Positions 16,725 to 25,684 of a DNA stretch of 64,000 bases are shown one piece after another (the stretch's first letter is position 1; the number at the start of each line of letters is the position of its first letter). The notes below the pieces were generated by a model. It worked only from the letters and a program-made list of their open reading frames with translations. It made no database searches and was not told the origin of the DNA. The translations under genes and the position numbers were made by a program. The DNA is from Acidimicrobiia bacterium (lineage in GTDB: Bacteria > Actinomycetota > Acidimicrobiia > Spongiisociales > UBA5794): the NCBI GenBank assembly GCA_041393965.1, contig JAWKJB010000001.1, positions 806,001 through 870,000 on the forward strand, written 5' to 3'.

Positions 16725-17420
16725 CTATGGGCCGCTGTGCCCCGAACCGGAGTCGCCCTGAAGGTTCCGCTTCGCGCTCCCCGGCGTGCCGTATTTGGCC
16801 CACCAGAGCTTCGCTGCATCGATACCGCCGACGCCGAAGGCAATCGCCAGCCCGACACCCGTTGCGAAGACGATGATCTTCACGACATCCTCCGCGAAAC
16901 GGATCGCGAGAATGTCGAATGCGAACAGCAGGCCGAAGACGATGATCGCGATCCGCACAAGCCATGTCAGCCATGGGACCGACTTGTCGACCGCGAAGGG
17001 CCGCACAAGGTCCGCTGCCCAGTTGGCCACTGCCGCCGCGATGATCACGATGACACCGGCGACCAGGATCAACGGGATCCACGCGAGCAGCCGCTCGAGG
17101 AGATCCTCAATCGTGTCGAGGCGCACGATGCGCACCACGACCAGCCACAGCATCACCGACAGGTATGCGTAGGCAATCGCTGCCGTGAGCTTGGCGGGTG
17201 TCTGCCCGCTCGGTTCGAGCGCCCTCGCAACACCAGATGTTGCCCACACGCCGTCGAACACCGTGTGTCCCATCGCCTTTTCGATCAGCGTCCGAACCCA
17301 CTTCAGGATCCACCGACCGACAATGAGCACAATGAGTGCCGCGACGATCAGTATCGCCCATTCGGCGATGTTTTCGCCGAGCAGCTTGAGCTCTTCGACG
17401 AGGTTGTCCATGAATGACAT
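16725..17420 (-). CDS. Mechanosensitive-channel-like membrane protein (conserved TM helix repeats)
   Basis: A 231-residue protein with about five hydrophobic helices, matching the TM-helix repeat part of CmpX/MscS-related proteins: the first helix (AILIVAALIVLIVGRWILKW) is followed by an amphipathic LIEKAMG segment, and a later helix ends in ATGVGLAIAFGVGGIDAA. The soluble beta domain that follows this in true MscS channels is absent. It may act as a membrane-tension-responsive or oligomeric membrane protein. The ATG at 17420 is chosen over the upstream GTG (17429) because reverse-strand GAGGGAG ends 8-9 bases before it. Confidence 0.7.
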   Translation of the reverse strand: MSFMDNLVEELKLLGENIAEWAILIVAALIVLIVGRWILKWVRTLIEKAMGHTVFDGVWATSGVARALEPSGQTPAKLTAAIAYAYLSVMLWLVVVRIVRLDTIEDLLERLLAWIPLILVAGVIVIIAAAVANWAADLVRPFAVDKSVPWLTWLVRIAIIVFGLLFAFDILAIRFAEDVVKIIVFATGVGLAIAFGVGGIDAAKLWWAKYGTPGSAKRNLQGDSGSGHSGP

Positions 17421-17510
17421 GGTTGTCACTCCCTCTCGTTGCGTACCCCGAGTATGGTCGACGGGAGTGGGCGCTGCGCCGGTGCCGGTCCCGACGCAAG
17501 GTCGGGAGGC

Positions 17511-18065
17511 TCAGACTTCGGCGGGATGCTGCTGTTTCCAAGCCTTCTTGCGAGCGCTGAGCGCTGGGAGGTCCTCCGGCTTCTTGATGTCGACGATGGA
17601 CGGCCCGTCGGGCAGGTACTTCGTGAACCCGCTCGGTTTGACACCCCGGTGGGATGCGAGGACGCCGATCGTCAACCGCGCCTTGTAGTCGCCGAAGCCC
17701 GGAATCGCTGTGAGGCGGTCGTGGAGCTCTTGCGCGGTCCTGACATTGGCCCAGAGAGCGGAGGCATCACCACCGTACTCGTCGACGATGAACCGTGACA
17801 CGGCCTGAACCCGTTTGGCCATGCTCGCAGGGAACCGATGGATCGCGGGTACCTCACGGAAGACTCGTTCCAGCTTCTCGGGATCCATGTCAGCGACCGT
17901 GTCGGCGTCGAGAACACCGCCGAGCCGTTCACGAAGCACGAGCGGTCCCAAGAAGGCTTTCTCCGTCGGAATCTGTTGGTAGAGCGTGAGCCCGACCACG
18001 AGCGCGTAGTCGTTGTCGAGGAGCGCATTGGCTTCGGGGTCGGTTGTGAAGTAGATGGCGGCCAT
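17511..18065 (-). CDS. HhH-GPD-type base-excision-repair-like protein
   Basis: A 184-residue protein of an actinobacterial HhH-GPD family related to DNA glycosylases such as AlkA and endonuclease III. Seen: an N-terminal helical part (ALVVGLTLYQQIP), a helix-hairpin-helix with LTAIPGFGDYKARL, and a downstream KPSGFTKYLPDGPSIVDI segment. The HhH would grip the DNA backbone, but the catalytic Lys/Asp arrangement of well-studied members is not obvious, so activity is uncertain. The ATG at 18065 lies 6 bases after a reverse-strand TACCTT, suggesting a leaderless mRNA. Confidence 0.75.
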   Translation of the reverse strand: MAAIYFTTDPEANALLDNDYALVVGLTLYQQIPTEKAFLGPLVLRERLGGVLDADTVADMDPEKLERVFREVPAIHRFPASMAKRVQAVSRFIVDEYGGDASALWANVRTAQELHDRLTAIPGFGDYKARLTIGVLASHRGVKPSGFTKYLPDGPSIVDIKKPEDLPALSARKKAWKQQHPAEV

Positions 18066-18158
18066 CAAGGGAAGGTACCAGAGGTGAGCGGCGTCCCTTG
18101 CGGTGCGATCGTCCCGTCTGTGGGATCCGGTCCACCCCGAACTGGCGCCGTTCGATCA

Positions 18159-19355
18159 TCAGGTCGTCGTGGCGAGCACCTTCGGGATATCGACGAGGCG
18201 GTCGTAGTCACTGGGAGTGTTGTAGGCGTGCGCCGAAAGCCGCAGGTAGGTCGATCCCTGGAACTGGGTCAGGATGATGTCGGCCCCGAGCCGGTTTCGC
18301 ACGGTGAGACACGCGTCGTTGAGTTCGTCCTGCGCGAGGGGCCGTGGGAGGGGAACACCGACGAGGCGCATCCAGCGCGCAGCCATCGCCGGTGGCCGCG
18401 GTTCGGGTGCAACGCCCCATACCTCAGCGAGCATGTCGCCGGCCGCCCCGACGAGGTTGGTGATGTGGGCATCGAGACCTGCCGTGAGGAGCGCGTCGAG
18501 GATTGCCGTGGCAAGGGGTGCCGTCAGGTACGCGGCCTTACTGTCCGTCCCTTGCCATGTGAACGAATGGGGAAACGGTTCGTCTCCGGTCCATGACCGC
18601 AACGCGGGTGCCATGTCGGACCCACGAGGTGCCACGATGACCGCCGCTCCCGTCGCCGCGCAGACCCACTTGTGGAGGTTGGTGACCCACGCATCGGCAT
18701 CAGCGACGATCGGCGTTGGTTCCATGCCCGCGGCGTGAGCGGCGTCGACGACGATGCGGGTCCTCGGCGACGCACTCCGGATCTCGGCAATGATGTCCTT
18801 GATGGGCAGCCTGAGGGCTGTCGCAGACGAGATTTGGTCGAGGACAACCACGGAGGCCCCGAGTCGTCCGACTTCGCCAGCGACGAGCCGCCCGAGTTCG
18901 GTCGCTTCGTCGATCGACGACAGCTCGATCTCCTCAAAGGTCGTGCCGAGCCGTGTGGCAAGTCCCCGGAGTCCGTACGCGATGCCCCCATAACCGAGGT
19001 TCGTGCCGAGGATGGGCCCTCCCGGTCGCGCGAAATGGGTAACAGCGTCGAGGACTGCGGTGCTTGCGTTGTGAGTGAAGGCCGTCGCCATCGTGTCGGG
19101 GACACCGAGCCATTCACCGATCATGTCGGCTGCCGCTTCGACCCTGCGGTGGTGGTCGTGACGGTAGAACCGGGCAGGGTCGGCATCGAACTCCTGCTCG
19201 AGGGCGGCGTGGGCCGCCCGGACCGCAGCAAACGGTCGACCAAAGGATCCGTGGTTGGTGAGGGCAATGTCACCGCTTCCCAACCACAGGTCCGCCCACC
19301 GACCTTCGTCGATGAGTTGCCGAATATCGGATGGGATGGCGGTGCGGCGAGCCAT
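18159..19355 (-). CDS. PLP-dependent class V aminotransferase/epimerase-like enzyme
   Basis: A 398-residue fold-type I PLP enzyme resembling isopenicillin-N-epimerase-like and ergothioneine-lyase-like proteins. Seen: LTNHGSFGRP near the N terminus, FTHNASTAVLDAV (phosphate-binding loop), VVDAAHAAGM with the PLP-ring Asp and His, and NLHKWVCA with the Schiff-base Lys. The substrate is unknown. A reverse-strand TATGGT 6 bases before the ATG points to a leaderless transcript. It is a different subgroup from the class V enzyme at 39536-40750. Confidence 0.8.
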   Translation of the reverse strand: MARRTAIPSDIRQLIDEGRWADLWLGSGDIALTNHGSFGRPFAAVRAAHAALEQEFDADPARFYRHDHHRRVEAAADMIGEWLGVPDTMATAFTHNASTAVLDAVTHFARPGGPILGTNLGYGGIAYGLRGLATRLGTTFEEIELSSIDEATELGRLVAGEVGRLGASVVVLDQISSATALRLPIKDIIAEIRSASPRTRIVVDAAHAAGMEPTPIVADADAWVTNLHKWVCAATGAAVIVAPRGSDMAPALRSWTGDEPFPHSFTWQGTDSKAAYLTAPLATAILDALLTAGLDAHITNLVGAAGDMLAEVWGVAPEPRPPAMAARWMRLVGVPLPRPLAQDELNDACLTVRNRLGADIILTQFQGSTYLRLSAHAYNTPSDYDRLVDIPKVLATTT

Positions 19356-19857
19356 CGGCGGACCATACCCATCAACCGGTCGATCGTGAACGGGGGTGCT
19401 GGGTCCCGTGGGTGACCGACCGTCGGTGGGTGCTTCTCAAGTCGTATGAGGAGCCGCTTCTGCCCGTTTTCGTGGGACTTTCCCGGATTCCGAAGTTTGA
19501 TAGTGACAAATTTCACAAAGTGGTCTATACTTTGTGAAAGCGATCACAAGGAGCTGAGGATCCACCATGGTGGACAGGGGAAGGTCCTTCACGGCGGAAG
19601 GCGCTGCGAACAACCGAGGGGTGTTCACCCACGGTCCCCCAAGTCCTGCCTCGAGCTCCCACGGAGTTGCAAGCATCGACATTCATTGCCGTCCAGCGCC
19701 GGACACTCCGGCCGGATCGGCACGAGAGCCCTCACGGCGCGATCCTGAGCATGTGTCTCGCATCTCGTCGGACCGCGCCACGAGGAGCTCTGCAGACCGA
19801 ACCCGTTCGAGCCACAAGATGTGGATCTCGCGGGTTCCGAGTAAGGGAGAGTAGACA
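19356..19857. other. Intergenic region holding the nosZ promoter and a long leader
   Basis: The first 145 bases after the divergent gene hold no clear signal. A promoter with symmetric CRP-type half-sites follows (19502-19549). From the predicted start near 19538 to the nosZ ATG there are about 320 bases. A 95-codon open frame (19567-19854) begins near AAGGAG and ends 3 bases before nosZ, but its Arg/Ser/Pro-rich composition does not look like a real protein; it is listed as a doubtful leader ORF, not a gene. Confidence 0.5.
19502..19549 (+). promoter_or_regulatory. nosZ promoter with paired CRP/FNR-superfamily sites
   Basis: AGTGA-N6-TCACA (19502-19517) and TTGTGA-N6-TCACAA (19532-19549) are two matches to the CRP-type palindrome, centres 31 bases apart, about three helical turns. 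The inner halves are themselves a perfect 10-base inverted repeat, TTTCACAAAG (19511-19520) and CTTTGTGAAA (19530-19539). A -35 GTGACA (19503-19508) and -10 TATACT (19526-19531), 17 bases apart, lie between and under them, so both sites overlap the promoter. This geometry fits repression or exclusion better than classical activation. Confidence 0.65.
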
Positions 19858-21900
19858 ATGAGTAGAAGGTCGAACTCGTCCATGTGGCGCAATCGATCAC
19901 TCCTCGCCGTCGTGGCCCTCTTCGCAGTCTTCGCATTGGTGCTCCAAGCGTGCACAAGCGGCGACGGTGACGGTGCGGGGACCGCGGACATCAATGAACG
20001 CAGGGAGGCAGCTGGACTCGAGCCTTTGACCGACGAACAGCTCATGTCTGCCGGGCTGACCTATCTGCCCTCGGGTGAACACGACCCCTATGTCATGTTT
20101 GCATCCGGTGGCCACGCTGGTCAGGTGTTCGTCATCGGAGTGCCGTCGATGCGCTTGCTCAAGACCATCGGTGTCTTCACGCCCGAACCCTGGCAGGGCT
20201 GGGGATTCGGCAATGTTGGGACCGAGGAGGTTCTCGACGCCGGCAACATCGGCGACCGTGAAGTGCGATGGGCAGACACGCATCACCCTGCGCTGTCCGA
20301 AACGGCCGGCGACTACGACGGTCAGTTCGTGTTCATCAACGACAAGGCGAACGCGCGTATCGCGGTCATCGATCTGAGGGACTTCGAGACGAAACAGATC
20401 ATCAAGAACCCGATCGCGATCAACGACCATGGTGGCACCTTCGTGACACCGGATACGGAGTGGATCATCGAAGGTGGCCAGTACGCCACGCCGCATGGCT
20501 GGGAGTACGCACCGATCGAGAACTACGAAACCGATTACAAGGGCATGGTCACGATCTGGAAGTTCGATCGAGCGGCTGGACGCGTCGACGAATCGCAGTC
20601 CTTTGCCCTCGAGCTCCCGCCGTACTGGCAGGACCTCTGCGATGCGGGGAAGCTCGTTTCAGAGGGGTGGATCTTCTGCAACTCGTTCAACACCGAGCTC
20701 GCAACGGGCGCCGGTGAAGACGGATCCGGCGAGAACTTCGAGGCCGGTGCCTCGGCTCGCGACAACGACTACATGCACGCGATCAACCTCGACAAGGCCG
20801 TCGAGCTCGCCGCCGCGGGCAACACCTTCGATGTCAACGGATTCCCCGTGATCGGACTCCAGACGCTCATCGATGAAGGCGTGCTGTACTTCATCCCGGA
20901 GCCGAAGAGCCCGCACGGTGTCGACATCGCGCCACACGGCGACTACATGGTCGTGTCCGGCAAGCTGGATCCGCACACGACCATCTACTCGTTTGAGAAG
21001 ATGATCGCCGCAATTGAGGCTGAGAATTGGGTACCGGACGAGTACGGCGTTCCCGTCCTCGACTTCGATGCGGTGATGGAGGCTCAGGTCGAGCTCGGTC
21101 TCGGACCGCTCCACACGCAGTTCGACGACAAGGGGTACGCGTACACGAGCCTCTTCCTCGACAGCACGGTTGCGCGCTGGAGTCTCGGTGGCGAGAACTA
21201 TCGCGGTGATGACGGCTGGAAGCTCGAAGGGGCTGTCCCCGTGCATTACAACATCGGACACCTCGTGGCACCAGAAGGCGACACAGTCAGCCCAGACGGT
21301 GGCTATGTCGTGGCGCTCAACAAGTGGTCGATCGACCGGTTCCTGCCGCCAGGGCCTCTGCTTCCGCAGAACTTCCAGCTGATCGATACGGTCCCAGAGC
21401 CGTCCGAGAAGCCGGAAACCGGCGGTATGACGGTGATGTACGACATGCCGATCGGCATGGGTGAACCGCACTACGCGCAGATCATCAAGGCCGACAAGCT
21501 GAACCCGTTCACGGTCTACCCTGAGATCGGGTACGACCCCGCAACGATGTCCGTCGATTCGAACGCCCCCGTGGCGGGCAACGAACGGATCGAGCGCAAC
21601 GGCAACGAAGTCGAGATCTGGATGACGGCAGTGCGAAGCCACTACACGCCGGATCGGGTGACGATCAAGCAGGGCGACCATGTCACCTGGCATGTCACCA
21701 ACATCGACACATCGTTCGATGCAACCCACGGGTTCTCGATCCCTGCGTATGACATCAACCTGAGCCTCGAGCCGGGCGAGACCGGAACGGTGGAGTTCGT
21801 TGCAGACATGGACGGGGTCTTCCCGTACTACTGCACCGAGTTCTGCTCCGCCCTCCACCTCGAGATGGCCGGGTACTTCCTTGTTGAGCCAACCGAGTAG
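19858..21900 (+). CDS. nosZ: Nitrous-oxide reductase, Sec-type lipoprotein form (clade II style)
   Basis: A 680-residue copper enzyme reducing N2O to N2 outside the membrane. The signal peptide is Sec-type with a lipobox (LQAC, Cys32) and no twin-arginine motif, which is the mark of the clade II or atypical enzymes. The beta-propeller holds the CuZ histidines: DTHHP (142-143), NDHGG (191), PHGWEY (213), SPHG (353) and APHGD (360), LHTQF (419), VHYNIGHL (463, 468). The C-terminal cupredoxin has a full CuA site: H624, C659, C663, H667 and M670 in CTEFCSALHLEM. AGGGAG lies 8 bases before the ATG. First gene of a nos operon that continues with nosB-like, nosD, F, Y, L and a cytochrome. Confidence 0.95.
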   Translation: MSRRSNSSMWRNRSLLAVVALFAVFALVLQACTSGDGDGAGTADINERREAAGLEPLTDEQLMSAGLTYLPSGEHDPYVMFASGGHAGQVFVIGVPSMRLLKTIGVFTPEPWQGWGFGNVGTEEVLDAGNIGDREVRWADTHHPALSETAGDYDGQFVFINDKANARIAVIDLRDFETKQIIKNPIAINDHGGTFVTPDTEWIIEGGQYATPHGWEYAPIENYETDYKGMVTIWKFDRAAGRVDESQSFALELPPYWQDLCDAGKLVSEGWIFCNSFNTELATGAGEDGSGENFEAGASARDNDYMHAINLDKAVELAAAGNTFDVNGFPVIGLQTLIDEGVLYFIPEPKSPHGVDIAPHGDYMVVSGKLDPHTTIYSFEKMIAAIEAENWVPDEYGVPVLDFDAVMEAQVELGLGPLHTQFDDKGYAYTSLFLDSTVARWSLGGENYRGDDGWKLEGAVPVHYNIGHLVAPEGDTVSPDGGYVVALNKWSIDRFLPPGPLLPQNFQLIDTVPEPSEKPETGGMTVMYDMPIGMGEPHYAQIIKADKLNPFTVYPEIGYDPATMSVDSNAPVAGNERIERNGNEVEIWMTAVRSHYTPDRVTIKQGDHVTWHVTNIDTSFDATHGFSIPAYDINLSLEPGETGTVEFVADMDGVFPYYCTEFCSALHLEMAGYFLVEPTE

Positions 21901-21920
21901 GTAGCGAAAGCGAACGAATC

Positions 21921-22574
21921 ATGTCAGTCCTCGACCGGATACTGGGGCCAAGGATCCCCAAGGATGAGCTTGGGGAGCAGGCGGCGAGATACCGTCTCCC
22001 GAAGTGGATGTTCACCGCAGCAGCGCTGCTGCTGATGGTGTCCCTGCTCCTGCCATATTGGGTTCTCAACCTGAAGGCACCCCAGTTTCCGGACGGACTG
22101 CAGGTTCGCGCCTATGTCAACCGTCTCGAAGGAGATGTCGTGGAGCTGGAGGGCCTCAACCACTATGTGGGCCTCAAGTCGTTCGAGGACGCAGCCGTGT
22201 TCGAACGAAGCGTCGCAATCATGGCGGTGATCGTGTTCGCCGGTCTACTGGTTGCGGCCCTCCTGATCCACAGCCGCTGGGTGCTGTTGCTTGTCCTGCC
22301 CGGCCTGTTGTTTCCGATCGTGTTCCTCGCAGACCTGCAGTTCTGGCTGTGGAACTTCGGTAACAACCTCGACCCGCGAGCTCCGCTCGCAGCAGCGGTC
22401 GGGGAGTTCACGCCCCCCGTGTTCGGATCGGCTGAGATCGCGCAGTTCGACACGCTCGCCCTCCCGGGGTTGGGACTGATCCTCGCGATGATCGCGAGCG
22501 TGCTCATCGGGGTCGGACTGTGGTTTCACCGCAAGGCGTTCAAACCGCTCATCGATTCCGCAGGGGCCGTGTGA
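21921..22574 (+). CDS. nosB: NosB-like membrane protein of the nos operon
   Basis: A 217-residue integral membrane protein with four or five helices (about 32-50, 95-115, 117-135 and 180-200). In clade II nos clusters a membrane protein of this size, usually called NosB, sits directly after nosZ; position, size and topology match, but I cannot show homology from sequence alone. The extracytoplasmic loops hold conserved-looking Trp and aromatic residues (LQFWLWNF). Function of the family is unknown. It lies 20 bases after nosZ and 4 bases before nosD. Confidence 0.65.
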   Translation: MSVLDRILGPRIPKDELGEQAARYRLPKWMFTAAALLLMVSLLLPYWVLNLKAPQFPDGLQVRAYVNRLEGDVVELEGLNHYVGLKSFEDAAVFERSVAIMAVIVFAGLLVAALLIHSRWVLLLVLPGLLFPIVFLADLQFWLWNFGNNLDPRAPLAAAVGEFTPPVFGSAEIAQFDTLALPGLGLILAMIASVLIGVGLWFHRKAFKPLIDSAGAV

Positions 22575-22578
22575 TCCG

Positions 22579-23973
22579 ATGCGCGCCCTTCCGATCATCG
22601 CAGCGGTCGCTATCGCCATGACGCTCGGGACGGCTCCTTCGGTCGCGGCATCATCGGAGCTGTCGCTCCAACCCCTGATCGACGCGGCAGCACCCGGATC
22701 GACGCTGATGCTCGAACCGGGCATTTACGAAGGCAGTGTTGTTGTTGACAAGCCGATCACCATCACCTCGGCAGGTGATGCGATCATCGACGGCAACAAC
22801 ACCGGCTCGGTGATCACGGTGACGGCCCCCGATGTCACCATCGAGAACCTCATCATTCGCAACTCGGGCGATTCGCTCGACCGCGAGGACTCCGGGGTGA
22901 CCTCGCTTGATGTTCCCAGGGTTTCAGTCGTCGACAACACGCTCGAGAATGTGTTGTTCGGGGTGTTCTTGCGCACCGCACCCGATTCGCTCGTGTCAGG
23001 CAACACGATCGGGTCGAAAGCTGTCGACACGGCACGCAAGGGTGACGGCATCCGGCTGTGGGAGTGCGAAGGAACGGTCGTCGACAACAACACCGTCAAC
23101 GGCGGCCGCGACCTCGTTTTCTGGTTCACCGACCGAATCGTCGTGACGAACAACACCGTCACGAACGGTCGCTACGGCCTCCACTTCATGTACTCCGACG
23201 ACGCACGCATCGAGGGGAACAACCTGTCAGACAACTCGGTCGGTGCATTCCTCATGTATTCGCGCCGAACCCACATCGCTGGCAACCTCATGGCGAACAA
23301 CTCCGGGCCGAGCGGCTACGGCATCGGGCTCAAGGACATGGACAATGTCCTCATCGAGAACAACCGCCTCATCGCGAACCGGGCCGGGATCTACTTCGAC
23401 AACAGCCCATGGTCCGTCGACGCGAACGGGCGAGTCGAGGGCAACCTCCTCGCGTACAACCGTACCGGTCTGCTGTTCCATCCGTCGGTGAGCCGCAACG
23501 AGATGACGATGAACACCTTCATCGACAACACCGAACAGGTCGGTGTCACCGGCACCGGGAACTTCACGGGCAACGACTGGTCTGTCGACGGAATGGGCAA
23601 CTACTGGAGCGACTTCGCAGGCTTCGACGCCGAGGCGGACGGTGTCGGGGACATCCCATACCGTGGGCAGGACCTGTACAACTCGATCACCGACGACCAC
23701 CCAGAGCTCGTGTTCTTCCAGGAGACGCCTGCGGCCAAAGCGATCAGCCTCGCCGCAACGATGTTTCCGGTCCTCCGGCCGAAACCACTCTTCCAGGACG
23801 ACCATCCCCTGGTCGACCGACCCCCGCTGGCACCGATCTCCATATCTGCACCAGGGTCGACAGGCCGCGCACTCGTGGCTGTTTCGATCCTGATGCTTGC
23901 GGTCGGCGCCGTCGCAGTTGCCTTCCCTTCTCGGCGGCGCCGCACCGTAACCATCGGGAGCGCACGAAGATGA
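22579..23973 (+). CDS. nosD: NosD copper-site maturation protein with C-terminal membrane anchor
   Basis: A 464-residue exported protein needed for assembling the CuZ centre of NosZ. After a signal peptide (about 1-25) comes a right-handed parallel beta-helix of the CASH type, seen as many N-N-T-V and N-N/N-R-L turns (for example VVDNNTVNGG, VTNNTVTNG, IENNRLIAN) and the GNDWSVDGMGNYWSDFAGFD segment typical of NosD. The C terminus has a hydrophobic helix (about 433-453) and a basic end (PSRRRR), so this NosD is probably tethered to the membrane. It overlaps nosF by ATGA. Confidence 0.9.
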   Translation: MRALPIIAAVAIAMTLGTAPSVAASSELSLQPLIDAAAPGSTLMLEPGIYEGSVVVDKPITITSAGDAIIDGNNTGSVITVTAPDVTIENLIIRNSGDSLDREDSGVTSLDVPRVSVVDNTLENVLFGVFLRTAPDSLVSGNTIGSKAVDTARKGDGIRLWECEGTVVDNNTVNGGRDLVFWFTDRIVVTNNTVTNGRYGLHFMYSDDARIEGNNLSDNSVGAFLMYSRRTHIAGNLMANNSGPSGYGIGLKDMDNVLIENNRLIANRAGIYFDNSPWSVDANGRVEGNLLAYNRTGLLFHPSVSRNEMTMNTFIDNTEQVGVTGTGNFTGNDWSVDGMGNYWSDFAGFDAEADGVGDIPYRGQDLYNSITDDHPELVFFQETPAAKAISLAATMFPVLRPKPLFQDDHPLVDRPPLAPISISAPGSTGRALVAVSILMLAVGAVAVAFPSRRRRTVTIGSARR

Positions 23974-24824
23974 TCACGATCTCGGGCCTCACCAAGCGAT
24001 ACGGGAAGTCGACCGTTGTCGACGATTTCGATCTCACCGTTCCGGAAGGCGAATCGGTTGCGCTGTGGGGGCCGAACGGGGCAGGCAAGACCACCGTTGT
24101 GCGCTGTCTGCTCGGACTCGTGTCGTACGAAGGGGCGATCACCGTCAACGGAGCCGACGCCCGGTCTGCTGGCAAGAAGGTGCGGTCCCAGATGGGCTAT
24201 GTCCCGCAGGAGCTGTCGTTCTATGACGACATGCGTGTGGTTGATCTCCTCGACTACTCCGCCGCACTGCGCCGGATCGGTCCTGACCGGGTCGACGAAG
24301 TCACCGAAGTCGTCGGGCTGACCGACCATGTATCGAAGAGGGTACGGGAACTGTCCGGGGGTCTGAAGCAGCGTCTCGGGATCGCTTCGGCGCTGCTTCC
24401 GGACCCTCCCATTCTGTTGCTCGATGAGCCGACATCGAATCTTGATGCGCGAGCGAGGGACACCGCAATCGGGATCCTCGAGGATCTGCGTCACGACGGC
24501 CGAACCCTCCTTGTCACCTCACATCACATCGAAGAGGTCGGCATGCTGGTCGACCGCGTCGTGGCCATGGAGAACGGGCGCATCACCGCCGAATGCGATC
24601 CAACCGACCTCGCAGACGAACTCGGACTTCGGGCGTGGCTCCACCTCGTCCTCCCGACCGGCTCGGAAGCCAGGGCGCTCGAGGTGCTCACGAAGAGCGG
24701 GTTCGACGCCAAGATGAACTCGCGGGGTGTCCTCGTCGAGGTCTCGGCCCAGGGAAAGGGAGAGGCGGTCGCTGCATTGCACAGAGCCGACATCCTGATC
24801 GAAGACCTCGAGGTGTGGCGATGA
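23970..24824 (+). CDS. nosF: NosF ABC-type ATPase
   Basis: A 284-residue ATP-binding cassette subunit that with NosY and NosD forms the complex maturing the CuZ site. Motifs: Walker A GPNGAGKTT (about 35-43), Q-loop in VPQELSF, signature LSGGLKQRL, Walker B ILLLDEPTSNLD and switch His in TSHHIEEV. A C-terminal extension of about 75 residues follows the core, common in this family. Start and stop both overlap the neighbouring genes as ATGA. Confidence 0.92.
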   Translation: MITISGLTKRYGKSTVVDDFDLTVPEGESVALWGPNGAGKTTVVRCLLGLVSYEGAITVNGADARSAGKKVRSQMGYVPQELSFYDDMRVVDLLDYSAALRRIGPDRVDEVTEVVGLTDHVSKRVRELSGGLKQRLGIASALLPDPPILLLDEPTSNLDARARDTAIGILEDLRHDGRTLLVTSHHIEEVGMLVDRVVAMENGRITAECDPTDLADELGLRAWLHLVLPTGSEARALEVLTKSGFDAKMNSRGVLVEVSAQGKGEAVAALHRADILIEDLEVWR

Positions 24825-25684
24825 CCACCGCGTTCCCGCAGATCACCGAGCGTCCCGAGCTGGGTCTCGTCGTAACCATTGCACGGAAGGAGATCGCAGA
24901 GGCGGTCCGGAGCAAATGGTTCTGGCTCTGGGCGGGCGCCTTCGCGATCCTCGCGGCCATCCTTGCATCGTCTGCACTGCCCGGATCCCAGGTTGCCGGT
25001 TATGGATCGTTCGGGCGCACTGCTGCGTCGCTCGTTGCACTAGCCCAGATCATCATTCCCCTCATGGGGCTCACGCTCGGTGCGTACAGTCTCGCGGGCC
25101 AGAAGGAGAACGGAGCGCTCCGCTTCCTGTTGAGCCACCCGATTTCCCGCACAGAAGCCTTCTGGGGAACCTACATCGGTCTCGCGACCGCTCTGTTCGC
25201 GACCGTCTTCGGCGGGTTCGGTCTTGCCGGCATCATCACGGCGGCACGGGGCGGAGGCGCCGACGCCGCGAGCTACATCCGGATTGCGATCCTCTCCTGG
25301 CTGCTTGCAGTCTCCATGCTCGGGATCGGGCTCCTCATCTCCACATTCACGCGAAGCGGCTCGTCGGCGATCGGGACCTCCGTCTTTGTGTGGCTCGGCC
25401 TTGTTTTCCTCGGCGATCTCGGCGTGATGGGAACCGCCGTTGCAACCGGTATGCCAACATCGGCTCTGTTCATCTCCGCCGTGTTCAATCCCGTCGAGGC
25501 CTTCCGGCTTGCGGCCCTCACGGCCTTCGACGGGTCGTTGGATGTCCTGGGACCAGCTGGCCAGTACGCCGTCGATTCGCTTGGTGACTCCCTTGACGCG
25601 TTGCTCCTCGGAGTGGTGGCGATCTGGGCCGTGGTGCCCACGACGATCGCATGGTTCCGATTCGCAAAAGGTGGTGATGTGTGA
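24821..25684 (+). CDS. nosY: NosY ABC permease
   Basis: A 287-residue membrane permease of the ABC-2 type with six hydrophobic helices, starting with the cytoplasmic elbow segment TIARKEIAEAVRSKWFW and containing the QKENGALRFLLSHPISR coupling loop typical of this family. It partners NosF and NosD in CuZ assembly. It overlaps nosF by ATGA and nosL by one base (TGATG), or four if the GTG start of nosL is used. Confidence 0.9.
   Translation: MTTAFPQITERPELGLVVTIARKEIAEAVRSKWFWLWAGAFAILAAILASSALPGSQVAGYGSFGRTAASLVALAQIIIPLMGLTLGAYSLAGQKENGALRFLLSHPISRTEAFWGTYIGLATALFATVFGGFGLAGIITAARGGGADAASYIRIAILSWLLAVSMLGIGLLISTFTRSGSSAIGTSVFVWLGLVFLGDLGVMGTAVATGMPTSALFISAVFNPVEAFRLAALTAFDGSLDVLGPAGQYAVDSLGDSLDALLLGVVAIWAVVPTTIAWFRFAKGGDV

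Noticed and set aside
19567..19854. Leader ORF before nosZ as a real gene
   Set aside because: The composition is Arg/Ser/Pro-rich, no domain is visible and overlapping frames are also open; kept only as a doubtful leader ORF.
20659..21858. A 399-codon reverse-strand open frame inside nosZ
   Set aside because: It is a shadow of the nosZ coding strand; nosZ has all copper motifs.
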